Assembly: GCA_023431385.1 (NCBI GenBank)
Contig: JAEYWA010000013.1
Coordinates: forward strand, 1-41,780
From: Bacillota bacterium
GTDB lineage: Bacteria; Bacillota; Clostridia; Acetivibrionales; DSM-1351
DNA: 41,780 bases
Direction: 5' to 3'
This document shows, one piece after another, positions 24,657 to 32,853 of this stretch (position 1 is the first letter of the stretch; each line of letters opens with the position of its first letter). A program made the translations under genes and the position numbers. The notes under the pieces are model-generated. The model saw only the letters and a program-made list of their open reading frames with translations. It did no database searches and had not been told where the DNA came from.

Positions 24657-24674
24657 GCTTAACTGTTGTGATAT

Positions 24675-25976
24675 TTATTTTACAAGCTTTTGGGCCTCTT
24701 CCAGCAATTGAGCTGAAGTCTTTTTGCCGGTCATAACATAAGGGAGGTTTTTCCAAATATGTGTAAATGCCTGCTGACTCATTGTATCTCCTACAGGACC
24801 TGTAACAACCTTAGCGTTGTTAAGCATCTGAATACCAGCGTTGAACAATGGAGTTGCTCCTTCAACCTTACAGTTAATGGCGGGAACACCGCCCACTTTA
24901 AAGAACTTACCGGCTCTTTCAGGTGAAGTAACCCACTTAACGAATTTTACAGCTTCGCCATTAGATTCCTTGTTTCCTTTATTAGTAACATACCAACCTG
25001 TACTGAAGCCGGAAATTGTTGATGAAAGTTCTGCTTTTCCACCCGGGAGAAGGTTTACCGGCATAACGGATGTATTTTCCCCTTCAAGTGCTGCTGCAGA
25101 CCATGAGCCCGAAATAAACATTGCTGCCTTTTTATCCTTCATTAACTGTTGACATGCAGTTTGCTTGATAGTTAAAGCATCCTTAGAGAAAGCATTCTTT
25201 TCATATAATTCCTTTATTCTGTCGAGAGCAGGTGACCATGATTCGTCGAAGGGCTTGTCATGGCCTTCTTTTCCACCCATTGAAAGCAAAAAGGTTTCTA
25301 TTAAATAATGAGGTTCTTCAGAAAAGGAACAAGCTATAGGTGTGATCTTGAGTTTATTAAAGGCATCAACAGCTGTAAGCAGTTCATCCCAGTTTGTTGG
25401 AACTTTTATATTATTTGCATCAAAAAGATCCTTATTATAATACATACCTTCCCAGAACCCTATATAAGGGAGCGCATACTGCTTTCCATCATACTTTACA
25501 TAGTCAAGAGCTCCTTGACCGAAGTTCTTGCTCCATTCAACATCCTTGGAAAGCTCATCTTCCCAGGTCATAAGTTCACCTGAAGCCACAAGTGGTTTCC
25601 CTATTTCACCAGTAAAAGCATACGCCACTGCAGGTTCGTTCCCTGATGCAAAGTCTGTATTTATTTTAGTTTTAAAAGCATCTGATGCAGCTGGAGTTGA
25701 GTCATCAATGATTTCAACATTCGGATTTGCCGCAACATAATCCTTAATTGCTTCCTGCCAGGCTGCTGTCCAGGTGTCACCGCCTGTAAAGAATGAAGAT
25801 GCTCTGAATTTAACCTTTCCTACAGGCTTTGTTGATTCGCTTGCAGCTGCTGTGGTTGACGGGGATGTTGATTCTGAAGTTGCAGCTGGTGTCTCAGTGT
25901 TGCCGCATGCAGCAAACAGTGAAACGGTCATTGTTGCAGCCACCATGGCGGCTACTGTCCTTAAACTCTTCTTCAT
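24675..25976 (-). CDS. Sugar-binding lipoprotein of the ABC transporter
   Basis: A 433-residue family-1 extracellular solute-binding protein. The signal peptide ends in lipobox LFAAC (Cys24), followed by a Ser/Thr/Ala-rich tether (25-50). The mature domain has the usual features: PYIGFWEGMYYNKDLFDANNIKVPTNWDEL around 170-200, and aromatic residues W68, W73 and W299 likely to line the sugar site. It captures oligosaccharide, probably chitobiose given the phosphorylase. It is the first gene of the operon, 329 bases from a divergent sensor kinase that may sense its sugar-bound form. Confidence 0.92.
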   Translation of the reverse strand: MKKSLRTVAAMVAATMTVSLFAACGNTETPAATSESTSPSTTAAASESTKPVGKVKFRASSFFTGGDTWTAAWQEAIKDYVAANPNVEIIDDSTPAASDAFKTKINTDFASGNEPAVAYAFTGEIGKPLVASGELMTWEDELSKDVEWSKNFGQGALDYVKYDGKQYALPYIGFWEGMYYNKDLFDANNIKVPTNWDELLTAVDAFNKLKITPIACSFSEEPHYLIETFLLSMGGKEGHDKPFDESWSPALDRIKELYEKNAFSKDALTIKQTACQQLMKDKKAAMFISGSWSAAALEGENTSVMPVNLLPGGKAELSSTISGFSTGWYVTNKGNKESNGEAVKFVKWVTSPERAGKFFKVGGVPAINCKVEGATPLFNAGIQMLNNAKVVTGPVGDTMSQQAFTHIWKNLPYVMTGKKTSAQLLEEAQKLVK

Positions 25977-26067
25977 TTATAAATCCTCCTTAAAATTTGA
26001 TGATATCATTACCGTGTGTGTGGCCCTTTATGTAAATTTGATAAGGCCTAGATGATATCTTACTTGT

Positions 26068-26096
26068 ATTATATTTTCTACTCTGCTTTTATTGAA
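26068..26096 (-). promoter_or_regulatory. Promoter of the uptake-phosphorylase operon
   Basis: On the minus strand TATAAT (26068-26073) with TTCAAT (26091-26096) 17 bp upstream. The poor -35 fits a promoter activated by the adjacent AraC-type response regulator. It leaves a leader of about 85 nt. Confidence 0.55.
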
Positions 26097-26194
26097 TGAG
26101 ATAATCTTGGTATTAATTGTTCAATTTTGGCATAGTAATATTTTTTAAAGGATTTTCGTACAACCATGTGTAATACTACAATATCATAAATATT

Positions 26195-26230
26195 AGCCAT
26201 ACATAATGTGCAAAGTCATTATATATGGCT
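26195..26230. promoter_or_regulatory. 14-bp inverted repeat, candidate operator
   Basis: AGCCATACATAATG (26195-26208) and CATTATATATGGCT (26217-26230) are inverted copies with 13 of 14 matches, separated by 8 bp. The site lies between the divergent promoters and upstream of the uptake operon -35. Which regulator binds it is unknown. Confidence 0.6.
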
Positions 26231-26304
26231 GACTATTGTGAAGCACTCTATTCAGTATCGGAAAATAAGTATCATTTTAAAACATCCTATAATTAAGGTG
26301 AACA

Positions 26305-28089
26305 ATGATTAATATACTGATAAAAAAAGTATCTGCTAAGTTAACAATTAAAGCAAAGCTAATTATTATATGTATAATATTTTTATGCTATCCGACTATC
26401 ATAATAGGCTATTTCGGTTATAAGAACGTTTCTGAAAATCTAAAGGAAAAATCCTTCAACTATTCAAAAGCTACCATTGATGAGCTTTCAATGATATTCT
26501 CTGAGCAGCTCGAAGCTCTTAGAGCCTTTTCCTTTCAGATTTTATATGATAATACTATTTATGAAGCAAACAGTGATATTGAACTAGGCAAAAATGACTA
26601 TTCCTGGGAGGTAAGCTTCAATAAATATCTTAAGGCCAATCTATATTCAAAGTATGAGTTTTCAGAGTTGTCCGTCTACTTTACCTCTACAGAGAAGCTG
26701 TATCAGGTAAGCAGGACAAATACTGTAAATACCTCCTCCGCCTATATCTGCACTGATTTAATTAAGCGTGCTAAAGCCGGCAAGGGTACTCCTGTATGGG
26801 TTGTTGAGCCTAATGAGAACGGAGTTCAGGAAATTTTCCTGACAAAGCTTGTTCTATCTCCAAGCGGCAGCGGCAGTGAAATAGCACTGGTGGTATTTAA
26901 AATTGATCAGTCGGAATTGTTTAAAACCTTCAAAAACTTTGAGCATATAATGAAGCATAATTTAAGTGTTTTAAGCCCTAATAATATTGAGATTTACAGC
27001 TTCAGTACAGGAAAACAGAGTATTGACCTTTCAAAGCTACAGCTCAACGGCGATATCCAGGAAATTTCAGAAACCAGAATCAATAATGACACAATTTATT
27101 ACATATGCAAAACAATTGAGCCGTCAGAGTGGAAACTTGTTATAAATATTTCATCAAATGAGCTTCTGAAGGATGTTAAGAGTGATGCAAGCATTGTTAT
27201 AATTCTATGTCTTATTGGCCTTCCTATAATTCTAATGCTGATTAACTTCCTGTATATTGATATAATTCGTCCATTAAATCTTCTTATTAAGAAAATGTTA
27301 ATGATTGAGAAAGGAACTATTGGGGTTTCAATTGATATTAACCGCACCGATGAAATTGGCTACGTTATAAGATCCTTCAACAACATGTCACAGCAGATCT
27401 ATACCTTGATAAATAAGGTGCTAAAAGTGCAGCTTGCGGTAAAGGACGCTGAAATAAAGGCTTTACAGGCTCAAATCAACCCTCACTTCCTATATAATAC
27501 ACTTGAAACTATCAACTGGAAGGCCAAAATAAACGGAGTTGAGGAAATTAGCGATATGGTAGGAGCACTCTCCTGTATAATTGATGCCAATCTAAACAGG
27601 AGTGGAGAAAATACTATAGTACTCCAAAAGGAAATTGAATATATAAAAAATTATAATTTAATAATATCAAAGCGTTTCGGAACTAAAATCTCCTTTGTTA
27701 TGAACATTTCCAAGGATACTCTAAGATGTAGAATTCCAAAGCTGATAATTCAGCCCCTGATTGAAAATTCTGTTTATCATGGGCTTGAGATGAAAAAGGG
27801 CAGGGGAACTATAGAACTGAACATTTATAAGCATGATGGAATTCTGCATATAACCGTCAGTGATGATGGTTTGGGAATTGCCTATGATACTTTGTCCCTA
27901 CTAAAGGCCAAAATGGATGAAGATATTAATAACAACATTGAAAATGAAGTGTATGACAATTCCAAAATAGGTGTCATAAATGTCCACAAACGTTTAAAAC
28001 TTCTCTACGGGGATGAGTACGGACTAATAATCAACAGTACACTACGTGAAGGAACTGCTATTATGATAAGAGTTCCTGTTGAAGAGTAA
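26305..28089 (+). CDS. YesM-type sensor histidine kinase
   Basis: A 594-residue membrane kinase. Two membrane helices (about 18-38 and 296-317) flank a large extracellular dCache-like sensor (about 40-290). A HAMP domain (about 318-370) follows, then His_kinase with phospho-acceptor His394 (QINPHFLYNTLETINW), and a HATPase_c domain with N-box LIIQPLIENSVYHG and DDGLGI. It is paired with the AraC-type regulator 55 bases downstream. Its divergent arrangement with a sugar-uptake operon suggests it detects that sugar, directly or through the binding protein, as in clostridial three-component systems for cellodextrins. Confidence 0.93.
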   Translation: MINILIKKVSAKLTIKAKLIIICIIFLCYPTIIIGYFGYKNVSENLKEKSFNYSKATIDELSMIFSEQLEALRAFSFQILYDNTIYEANSDIELGKNDYSWEVSFNKYLKANLYSKYEFSELSVYFTSTEKLYQVSRTNTVNTSSAYICTDLIKRAKAGKGTPVWVVEPNENGVQEIFLTKLVLSPSGSGSEIALVVFKIDQSELFKTFKNFEHIMKHNLSVLSPNNIEIYSFSTGKQSIDLSKLQLNGDIQEISETRINNDTIYYICKTIEPSEWKLVINISSNELLKDVKSDASIVIILCLIGLPIILMLINFLYIDIIRPLNLLIKKMLMIEKGTIGVSIDINRTDEIGYVIRSFNNMSQQIYTLINKVLKVQLAVKDAEIKALQAQINPHFLYNTLETINWKAKINGVEEISDMVGALSCIIDANLNRSGENTIVLQKEIEYIKNYNLIISKRFGTKISFVMNISKDTLRCRIPKLIIQPLIENSVYHGLEMKKGRGTIELNIYKHDGILHITVSDDGLGIAYDTLSLLKAKMDEDINNNIENEVYDNSKIGVINVHKRLKLLYGDEYGLIINSTLREGTAIMIRVPVEE

Positions 28090-28144
28090 TTTCCTGATAC
28101 GAAGGATACAAATTTGATTTTGTATATGGAGGGGAACAGGCAGT

Positions 28145-28960
28145 ATGTATAAAGTAATAATAATAGACGACGAAGAAACCATACGAGAAGGCTTACGCTC
28201 GGTTATTAACTGGGAGGAGCACAATTGTACAATAACCGGCGAGGCCGAGGATGGTGATGAGGGTGTACAAATGATCACCGAGCTGAAGCCTGACATAATC
28301 TTTACTGATGTCAGAATGCCTGGCTTAAACGGACTTGAAATGATATCAAAAATCAAGGAGATCAGATATCAGTGCATTGTCATAATACTCACCGGCTTCA
28401 GAGAATTTGAATATGCCCAGCAGGCTATAAGTCTTGGAGCCTTCAGGCTCTTATTGAAGCCCACTAAAATCGAAGAGCTGCTTAATACCATAGATGATGC
28501 CGTTGCAGAGCTTAAAAAGCTGGAGTCAATCCAAAATGAAGTAATAAATCTGAGGACAAAGCTTAAAGGGTTTTACGGCATTTCACAAAACTCTGGGGAA
28601 GAGGATAATAAGCTAGTCAATACTTCAGATACATATTCAAGTTCAAAATATCTTGTAGCAAAAGCCATTGAGATTCTAAAACAGAATTTCTATACTGAAC
28701 TGGATTTAAAAGCAGTTGCAGACCAGCTTTATATAAGCACCTGGCATTTAAGCAAGCTATTAAAAAAGGAAACTGGAAGTAATTTTATTGATATTCTTAA
28801 TGAGATAAGAATTGAGGAATCTAAAAAGCTCTTATTGTCTCCTCAGTTCAAAGTTTATGAAATTGCTGAAAAAGTAGGTTATTCAGATGTACCCTATTTT
28901 ACAAAGCTTTTTAAGAAGCATACGGGACAGACTCCCATGGAATATAAGAACAGTATGTAA
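28145..28960 (+). CDS. YesN-type AraC-family response regulator
   Basis: A 271-residue regulator: receiver domain (1-120) with Asp8/Asp9, phospho-acceptor Asp55 (FTDVRMPG), then a short linker and an AraC-type double helix-turn-helix (about 170-270) with DLKAVADQLYISTWHLSKLLKKETGSNF and YEIAEKVGYSDVPYFTKLFKKHTGQTPMEY. It is encoded just downstream of the kinase with GGAGGGG before the ATG. The likely target is the divergent uptake-phosphorylase promoter. No CheB or other effector domain is present. Confidence 0.93.
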   Translation: MYKVIIIDDEETIREGLRSVINWEEHNCTITGEAEDGDEGVQMITELKPDIIFTDVRMPGLNGLEMISKIKEIRYQCIVIILTGFREFEYAQQAISLGAFRLLLKPTKIEELLNTIDDAVAELKKLESIQNEVINLRTKLKGFYGISQNSGEEDNKLVNTSDTYSSSKYLVAKAIEILKQNFYTELDLKAVADQLYISTWHLSKLLKKETGSNFIDILNEIRIEESKKLLLSPQFKVYEIAEKVGYSDVPYFTKLFKKHTGQTPMEYKNSM

Positions 28961-29081
28961 GTCGGTGCAAGGGGCTGACTGACATAAAGCTTGAATATCT
29001 TGATAATTTATAGATAACATATAATAATATGATACACCATAACAGGAGTAACAAATCATAAAATACAAGGAGCTTAGCATA

Positions 29082-29933
29082 ATGAGGAAACGAATAACTG
29101 ATTTTTTACTGATTAATCTAGGATTACTTTTGGTAGGCATCGGTATTTGTCTGTTTAAAATCCCCAACCATTTTGCTACCGGCGGTGTCAGCGGCTTAGC
29201 CATCATATCCACCAGCTTCTTTCCCAGAATTGATGTTGGGCCTATGATGCTCATTATTAATATTTCTCTTATTATTATCGGGTACTCTTTTCTCGGCTCA
29301 GATTTCGGTTCAAAAACCGTTTACTCAAGCTTTGCTCTATCAGGTATCGTATGGCTTATTCAAAAGGTATTTCCTCTGAATCAGCCCTTAACCAACGATA
29401 TGCTTCTGGAATTGGTGTATTCTATAATTTTTCCAGCTGTCGGCTCGGCAATTGTTTTTAACTGTAACGCCTCAACCGGTGGTACTGATATTGTTGCAAA
29501 AATTCTAAGCAAATACACCAAGCTTAACATTGGTAAAACTCTTCTCATTACCGACTTCTTAATAGCTCTTGGTGCCGGAGCGGTTTTTGGTGTAAAAATC
29601 GGTTTATACTCGGTACTTGGTTTGATAATAAAAGCCTTTATGATTGATTTTGTTATCGAAGGCTTAAACATCAGCAAGCAAATGATTATTATAAGCTCCA
29701 AGCATCAGGAAATCCGTGATTATATTGTAAATCAACTCAAGCGCGGTGCTACTATTTATAAGGCCGAAGGGGCATTTACACAACTTCAGGAAACCGTTAT
29801 ATCCACCATTGTAAACCGGAGACAGGCACTTAAGCTGCGTTCTTTTATAAGAAGTATAGATCCACAAGCCTTTATCACAATAAGCAATACCTCTGAAATT
29901 ATAGGCAAAGGCTTTAGGAACATCGATAACTGA
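29082..29933 (+). CDS. YitT family membrane protein (DUF161/DUF2179)
   Basis: A 283-residue protein with five or six helices (about 9-175), including FATGGVSGLAII and the family-typical FNCNASTGGTDIVAKIL, and a cytoplasmic DUF2179 domain (about 195-280; KRGATIYKAEGAF, SIDPQAFITISNTSEIIGKGF). Substrate unknown. ATG follows AAGGAGC. It lies 121 bases after the response regulator on the same strand and might be read through from it, but a functional link is not evident. A bidirectional terminator follows at 30035. Confidence 0.9.
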   Translation: MRKRITDFLLINLGLLLVGIGICLFKIPNHFATGGVSGLAIISTSFFPRIDVGPMMLIINISLIIIGYSFLGSDFGSKTVYSSFALSGIVWLIQKVFPLNQPLTNDMLLELVYSIIFPAVGSAIVFNCNASTGGTDIVAKILSKYTKLNIGKTLLITDFLIALGAGAVFGVKIGLYSVLGLIIKAFMIDFVIEGLNISKQMIIISSKHQEIRDYIVNQLKRGATIYKAEGAFTQLQETVISTIVNRRQALKLRSFIRSIDPQAFITISNTSEIIGKGFRNIDN

Positions 29934-30034
29934 TATACTCTCAGAACTTCAATCTTCCGGTATACCCCTCTATGGTATCACCAACTCAGGTATGAGCAAC
30001 TGATTATTAATCATATAAAAAATAATACAACAAA

Positions 30035-30068
30035 AAAACAAGACCTTCCAAACCGAATGTCTTGTTTT
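30035..30068. terminator. Bidirectional terminator between yitT and the tRNA cluster
   Basis: AAAACAAGAC and GTCTTGTTTT form a perfect 10-bp stem. It serves yitT on the plus strand and the tRNA cluster on the minus strand. Confidence 0.85.
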
Positions 30069-30074
30069 CTTTAC

Positions 30075-30150
30075 TGGTGGGAACTATAGGGCTCGAACCT
30101 ATGACCCTCTGCTTGTAAGGCAGATGCTCTCCCAGCTGAGCTAAGCTCCC
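30075..30150 (-). tRNA. tRNA-Val (anticodon TAC)
   Basis: Full cloverleaf on the minus strand: acceptor GGGAGCT/AGTTCCC with encoded CCA, anticodon loop CTTACAA (TAC), and T-loop GGTTCGAGCC. Last of three tRNAs in one transcript. Confidence 0.96.
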
Positions 30151-30154
30151 AAAT

Positions 30155-30229
30155 TGGTGACCCATAGGGGACTCGAACCCCTGTTATCGCCGTGAAAGGG
30201 CGGTGTCTTAACCACTTGACCAATGGGCC
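30155..30229 (-). tRNA. tRNA-Glu (anticodon TTC)
   Basis: Minus strand: acceptor GGCCCAT/ATGGGTC with CCA, anticodon loop CTTTCAC (TTC), and T-loop GGTTCGAGTCC. 4 bases from tRNA-Val. Confidence 0.96.
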
Positions 30230-30236
30230 ATAAAAT

Positions 30237-30257
30237 AAGCGATAGAACCTATCGCTT
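30237..30257. repeat. Hairpin between tRNA-Met and tRNA-Glu
   Basis: AAGCGATAG and CTATCGCTT form a perfect 9-bp stem with loop AAC. No T run, so a processing signal is more likely than a terminator. Confidence 0.6.
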
Positions 30258-30260
30258 AAC

Positions 30261-30337
30261 TGGTAGCGGCGGTGGGATTTGAACCTACGACCTGCCGGGT
30301 ATGAACCGGATGCTCTGGCCAACTGAGCTACGCCGCC
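30261..30337 (-). tRNA. tRNA-Met (CAT), elongator type
   Basis: Minus strand: acceptor GGCGGCG/CGCCGCT with CCA, anticodon loop TTCATAC (CAT), and D-arm AGCTCAGTTGG. The paired first position argues for elongator rather than initiator tRNA. A CAT anticodon could also belong to a lysidine-modified tRNA-Ile, but the body looks like Met. Confidence 0.92.
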
Positions 30338-30481
30338 ATTTGCTTTGCCCGTTCTCTAACGTGCTTTTACATTATACATAACAACTATCCTTTATGTCAA
30401 TAGGGTTTTTATTTTTTTTTGAGTCTGTCCAAAACCAAATTGTGGGAGTATAAAAAAGTAGCTAAGAGTGCTATTACTCCC

Positions 30482-30584
30482 GTACAACCTATAGAAATGT
30501 GTTGCACACGAAATGAAATATGACTTGCCTTCAGCTGTTCTTATTTCATTTCTAACCATGCTTCCACATTTCAATAGGTTGTAC
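30482..30584. repeat. 103-bp element with 20-bp terminal inverted repeats
   Basis: GTACAACCTATAGAAATGTG (30482-30501) and CACATTTCAATAGGTTGTAC (30565-30584) are inverted with a single mismatch. Inside, CGAAATGAAATA and TATTTCATTT form a second stem. There is no protein, so it could be a MITE-like or REP-like element. Confidence 0.65.
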
Positions 30585-30654
30585 TCACGTAATATCACAT
30601 TGATTACTTTTTGTCCTTAATCATTATGCTTTGATGACAGTACTCAAAAAGAGG

Positions 30655-30725
30655 TGCACACGAAATGATACATGACTTGCCTTTCAGCTGTTCATATTTC
30701 ATTTCTAACCATGCTTCCACATTTC
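30655..30725. repeat. Second copy of the inner 70-bp repeat
   Basis: Bases 30655-30725 repeat 30503-30572 in the same orientation with only a few differences (TGCACACGAAATGA..., GACTTGCCT, CAGCTGTTC, ATTTCATTTCTAACCATG, CTTCCACATTTC). It lies 12 bases after the deacetylase stop and may double as its 3' hairpin. Confidence 0.75.
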
Positions 30726-30737
30726 TATTTCTGAGCC

Positions 30738-31592
30738 TTAGGGCTTGAGAACACTGTTAAGTTTGTTTATTACATCTTCTTCAAAATTCCTGATATAATC
30801 TCTGATATACTCAACAATTGACAAACTGTCATCTTCAATCAGAGGGGTCAGGTCTATAGCGTAGCTGAGGGCGTCGGACTGATCAACACTGTGGGAAGCT
30901 GAGTAGGTCGCATTTGCCAGCCTTCTACCTGAGGTAGCAAGATCATACCTCTTGCCTCCTGCAATCTGTGAATCAAAAACACCTACCAGCGCTGCTGAAA
31001 GATTTGGATGTGCAGAGACATCAAATATCACCTTCTGTGAGTCCATAACCCAATCCAGGTTTCTCCACACCTCACAGCCGTATAGTTTTTTGGGTCTCAG
31101 CTCATTTGGCAATTCACGGATTGCTTGAATTACCTTTGTGACGACGCCCAAATGTGTATCGTGCTTGTCGGCCGGATTATGTGTATATATAACCTCAGCT
31201 CCTGCCTTTTGTATAATGCCTTTAAGTTCCTCGATTATTTCTCTCGAACCGGCCGACTTAACCTGGGCGCTGGTATAGTCCAGAAGCGCCAATGCAGAAT
31301 ACTCACCGACATATGCAGCCTTTTTCTGCTCCACTCTCCTGATCTCCTGCATAGCTTCATCCGAGTAGTCTGCATATATGCCATTCCTTGCACTACCAGC
31401 GCCATTTGTTACTACAACCGCGCCAAACCAATTTTTATCATTTCCGAAACACCTTACAATGCCGTCATAGGCCATAATTTCAATATCATCCTGATGCGCT
31501 GCGATGGCAAGATGGGTAGTTCTTTCAATTCCAGAATCTATATCCTTCCCATCAGGAATAAACCATTCCGCATTCTCATTATTGAGTGTCAT
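30738..31592 (-). CDS. PIG-L (LmbE/Dac-like) N-acetylglucosamine deacetylase
   Basis: A 284-residue zinc-dependent deacetylase-like protein. The metal motif is AAHQDDIE (His33, Asp35, Asp36; usual family form AHPDDE) and the third ligand is His147 in KHDTHLGVV. A GlcNAc-group substrate is suggested by context: it is the second gene after a SIS-domain deaminase (15-base gap) and a GntR regulator, near a chitobiose-type phosphorylase. Thermococcus chitin catabolism pairs a LmbE-family deacetylase (Dac) with a SIS deaminase (GlmD). It could replace NagA by acting on GlcNAc-6-P, or act on free GlcNAc or chitobiose. ATG follows GGAGGGGG. Gln replaces the usual Pro in the metal motif. Confidence 0.82.
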   Translation of the reverse strand: MTLNNENAEWFIPDGKDIDSGIERTTHLAIAAHQDDIEIMAYDGIVRCFGNDKNWFGAVVVTNGAGSARNGIYADYSDEAMQEIRRVEQKKAAYVGEYSALALLDYTSAQVKSAGSREIIEELKGIIQKAGAEVIYTHNPADKHDTHLGVVTKVIQAIRELPNELRPKKLYGCEVWRNLDWVMDSQKVIFDVSAHPNLSAALVGVFDSQIAGGKRYDLATSGRRLANATYSASHSVDQSDALSYAIDLTPLIEDDSLSIVEYIRDYIRNFEEDVINKLNSVLKP

Positions 31593-31607
31593 AGTACCCC
31601 CTCCTCA

Positions 31608-32645
31608 CTACCTTGTTATGGTGACCTTGTTCAAACCTCTCGGTGCGTCAGGGTTTAACCCCTTCAATAATGAAAGCTTACAGGCAAACATTTGTGCAAC
31701 AGCAACATTTATAAAAGGCGACACATAGTCACTTAAATTCTTTGGAATTTCAATATTACAGTCTCCTTTTAAAAGTAAATCATTATTGTTTGATATAACA
31801 AGTATATCGGCTCCGCTATCTTTTAGTTTATCCAGCATCTCAGAAATATCCGCTGTTGACGGTCCTTCTGGTGCAAATACAATAACCGGCATATCCCTTT
31901 CAACCATAGCAAAAGGCCCGTGATGAAAATCCGAGGTAGCAAAGGCCTTTGCCCTTATATAAGTAGTTTCCTGTATCTTAAGAGCTGATTCCAACGCAAT
32001 GGAGTAATTAATGCCTCTTGCAAGTATAAAACACTCCTTCATAAATCTGTATCTTCTTACTACTTCATTTATTTTTTCATAACTGCTAAATAGCTTCATC
32101 ATTGTTTCTGGTACCTGTTTTAATTCCTCCAGAAGTTCCTGACACTTAGCCCATCTCGCTATAAAGTTAATAAGAAGATAAACCGTTGAAGTAAAAGTCT
32201 TTGTAGCAGCAACACTTTTTTCAATACCGGTATCACAAAACAGGTGGAACCGGGATGTTGTCGCCAAAGGTGAATCTGTAAAATTTGTCACACTCATTGT
32301 TACAGCCCCCTGTTCGGCGGCTGTCCTTACAACCTCTATAACATCGGCAGCTTTGCCTGACTGGGATATTCCAATTACAAGAGAGTTCTTCATATTAACA
32401 TGTTTATTATACATTGTTATTACGGAAGGTGCTGCCAGAGATACAGGGATACCCACAAGAGTCTCAATTGCGTACTTTGCATATACCGCTGCATGGTCCG
32501 AGGTACCTCTTGCAGCAATTATTACTGTAGATATTTCTTTTGCGCTCAGTTCCTCCAGCAGTAAGTCAATAACCTTATTGTTTGATTCTATTGTTTTTTT
32601 CAGTATCTGGGGCTGTTCCATTATCTCTTCCCACATTTTCGTCAT
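31608..32645 (-). CDS. SIS-domain glucosamine-6-phosphate deaminase, NagB-II/GlmD-like
   Basis: A 345-residue protein with two SIS domains and no glutaminase domain, so it is not GlmS. Domain 1 (about 30-165) has AARGTSDHAAVYAKYA and ISQSGKAADVIEVVR; then SVAATKTFTST; domain 2 (about 190-330) has RGINYSIALESALKIQETTYI and SDFHHGPFAMVERDMPVI. The C-terminus DAPRGLNKVTITR is the usual tail of this group. NagB-II/GlmD enzymes deaminate GlcN-6-P to fructose-6-P and NH3. A related ketosamine deglycase is an alternative. ATG 32645 follows GGGAGG. It is transcribed with the deacetylase gene from a promoter overlapping a GntR-type palindrome. Confidence 0.85.
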   Translation of the reverse strand: MTKMWEEIMEQPQILKKTIESNNKVIDLLLEELSAKEISTVIIAARGTSDHAAVYAKYAIETLVGIPVSLAAPSVITMYNKHVNMKNSLVIGISQSGKAADVIEVVRTAAEQGAVTMSVTNFTDSPLATTSRFHLFCDTGIEKSVAATKTFTSTVYLLINFIARWAKCQELLEELKQVPETMMKLFSSYEKINEVVRRYRFMKECFILARGINYSIALESALKIQETTYIRAKAFATSDFHHGPFAMVERDMPVIVFAPEGPSTADISEMLDKLKDSGADILVISNNNDLLLKGDCNIEIPKNLSDYVSPFINVAVAQMFACKLSLLKGLNPDAPRGLNKVTITR

Positions 32646-32697
32646 AGTAACTACCTCCCAATTAGTTATTTAAGTATGAAATCCGAATCAACCGGTA

Positions 32698-32731
32698 TAT
32701 AGGTATAGTTGTATATACCACTATACCTATA
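32698..32731. promoter_or_regulatory. 34-bp palindrome, GntR/HutC-type operator
   Basis: Arms TATAGGTATAGT (32698-32709) and ACTATACCTATA (32720-32731) are perfect inverted copies. Their exact centre is GTATATAC (32711-32718), which fits the HutC-subfamily half-site pattern GTMTAKAC. The site lies 53 bases upstream of the deaminase ATG and downstream of the gntR stop. Confidence 0.8.
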
Positions 32732-32853
32732 TTGTAATTCAACCCCCGACAAAAATCAATCTATTTTAAAAATATATTTAAGCAGGTCTTCAGCTCCCTG
32801 CTTGTTATACCGCAACGCTGTTTATTAACTACTGATTACCGGCTGCCCTTCTT

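Larger units (their letters stand above)
25977..26304. other. Divergent control region between uptake operon and sensor kinase
   Basis: No gene. It contains the uptake-operon promoter (26068-26096) and a 14-bp inverted repeat (26195-26230). A TATAAT at about 26289 is too close to the kinase ATG to be its -10 unless the message is nearly leaderless. Confidence 0.6.
30338..30737. other. Gene-free stretch holding a repeated element
   Basis: About 400 bases without a gene between tRNA-Met and the deacetylase. It contains an A+T tract, a hairpin-bounded element (30482-30584) and a second partial copy (30655-30725). Confidence 0.6.

Noticed and set aside
26287..26304. TATAAT as the -10 of the sensor kinase gene
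   Set aside because: It is within the RBS spacing of the ATG, and no -35 fits.
30392..30598. A 68-codon minus-strand ORF in the repeat element
   Set aside because: It lies over the inverted repeats and has no RBS; the sequence is better explained as a non-coding repeat.
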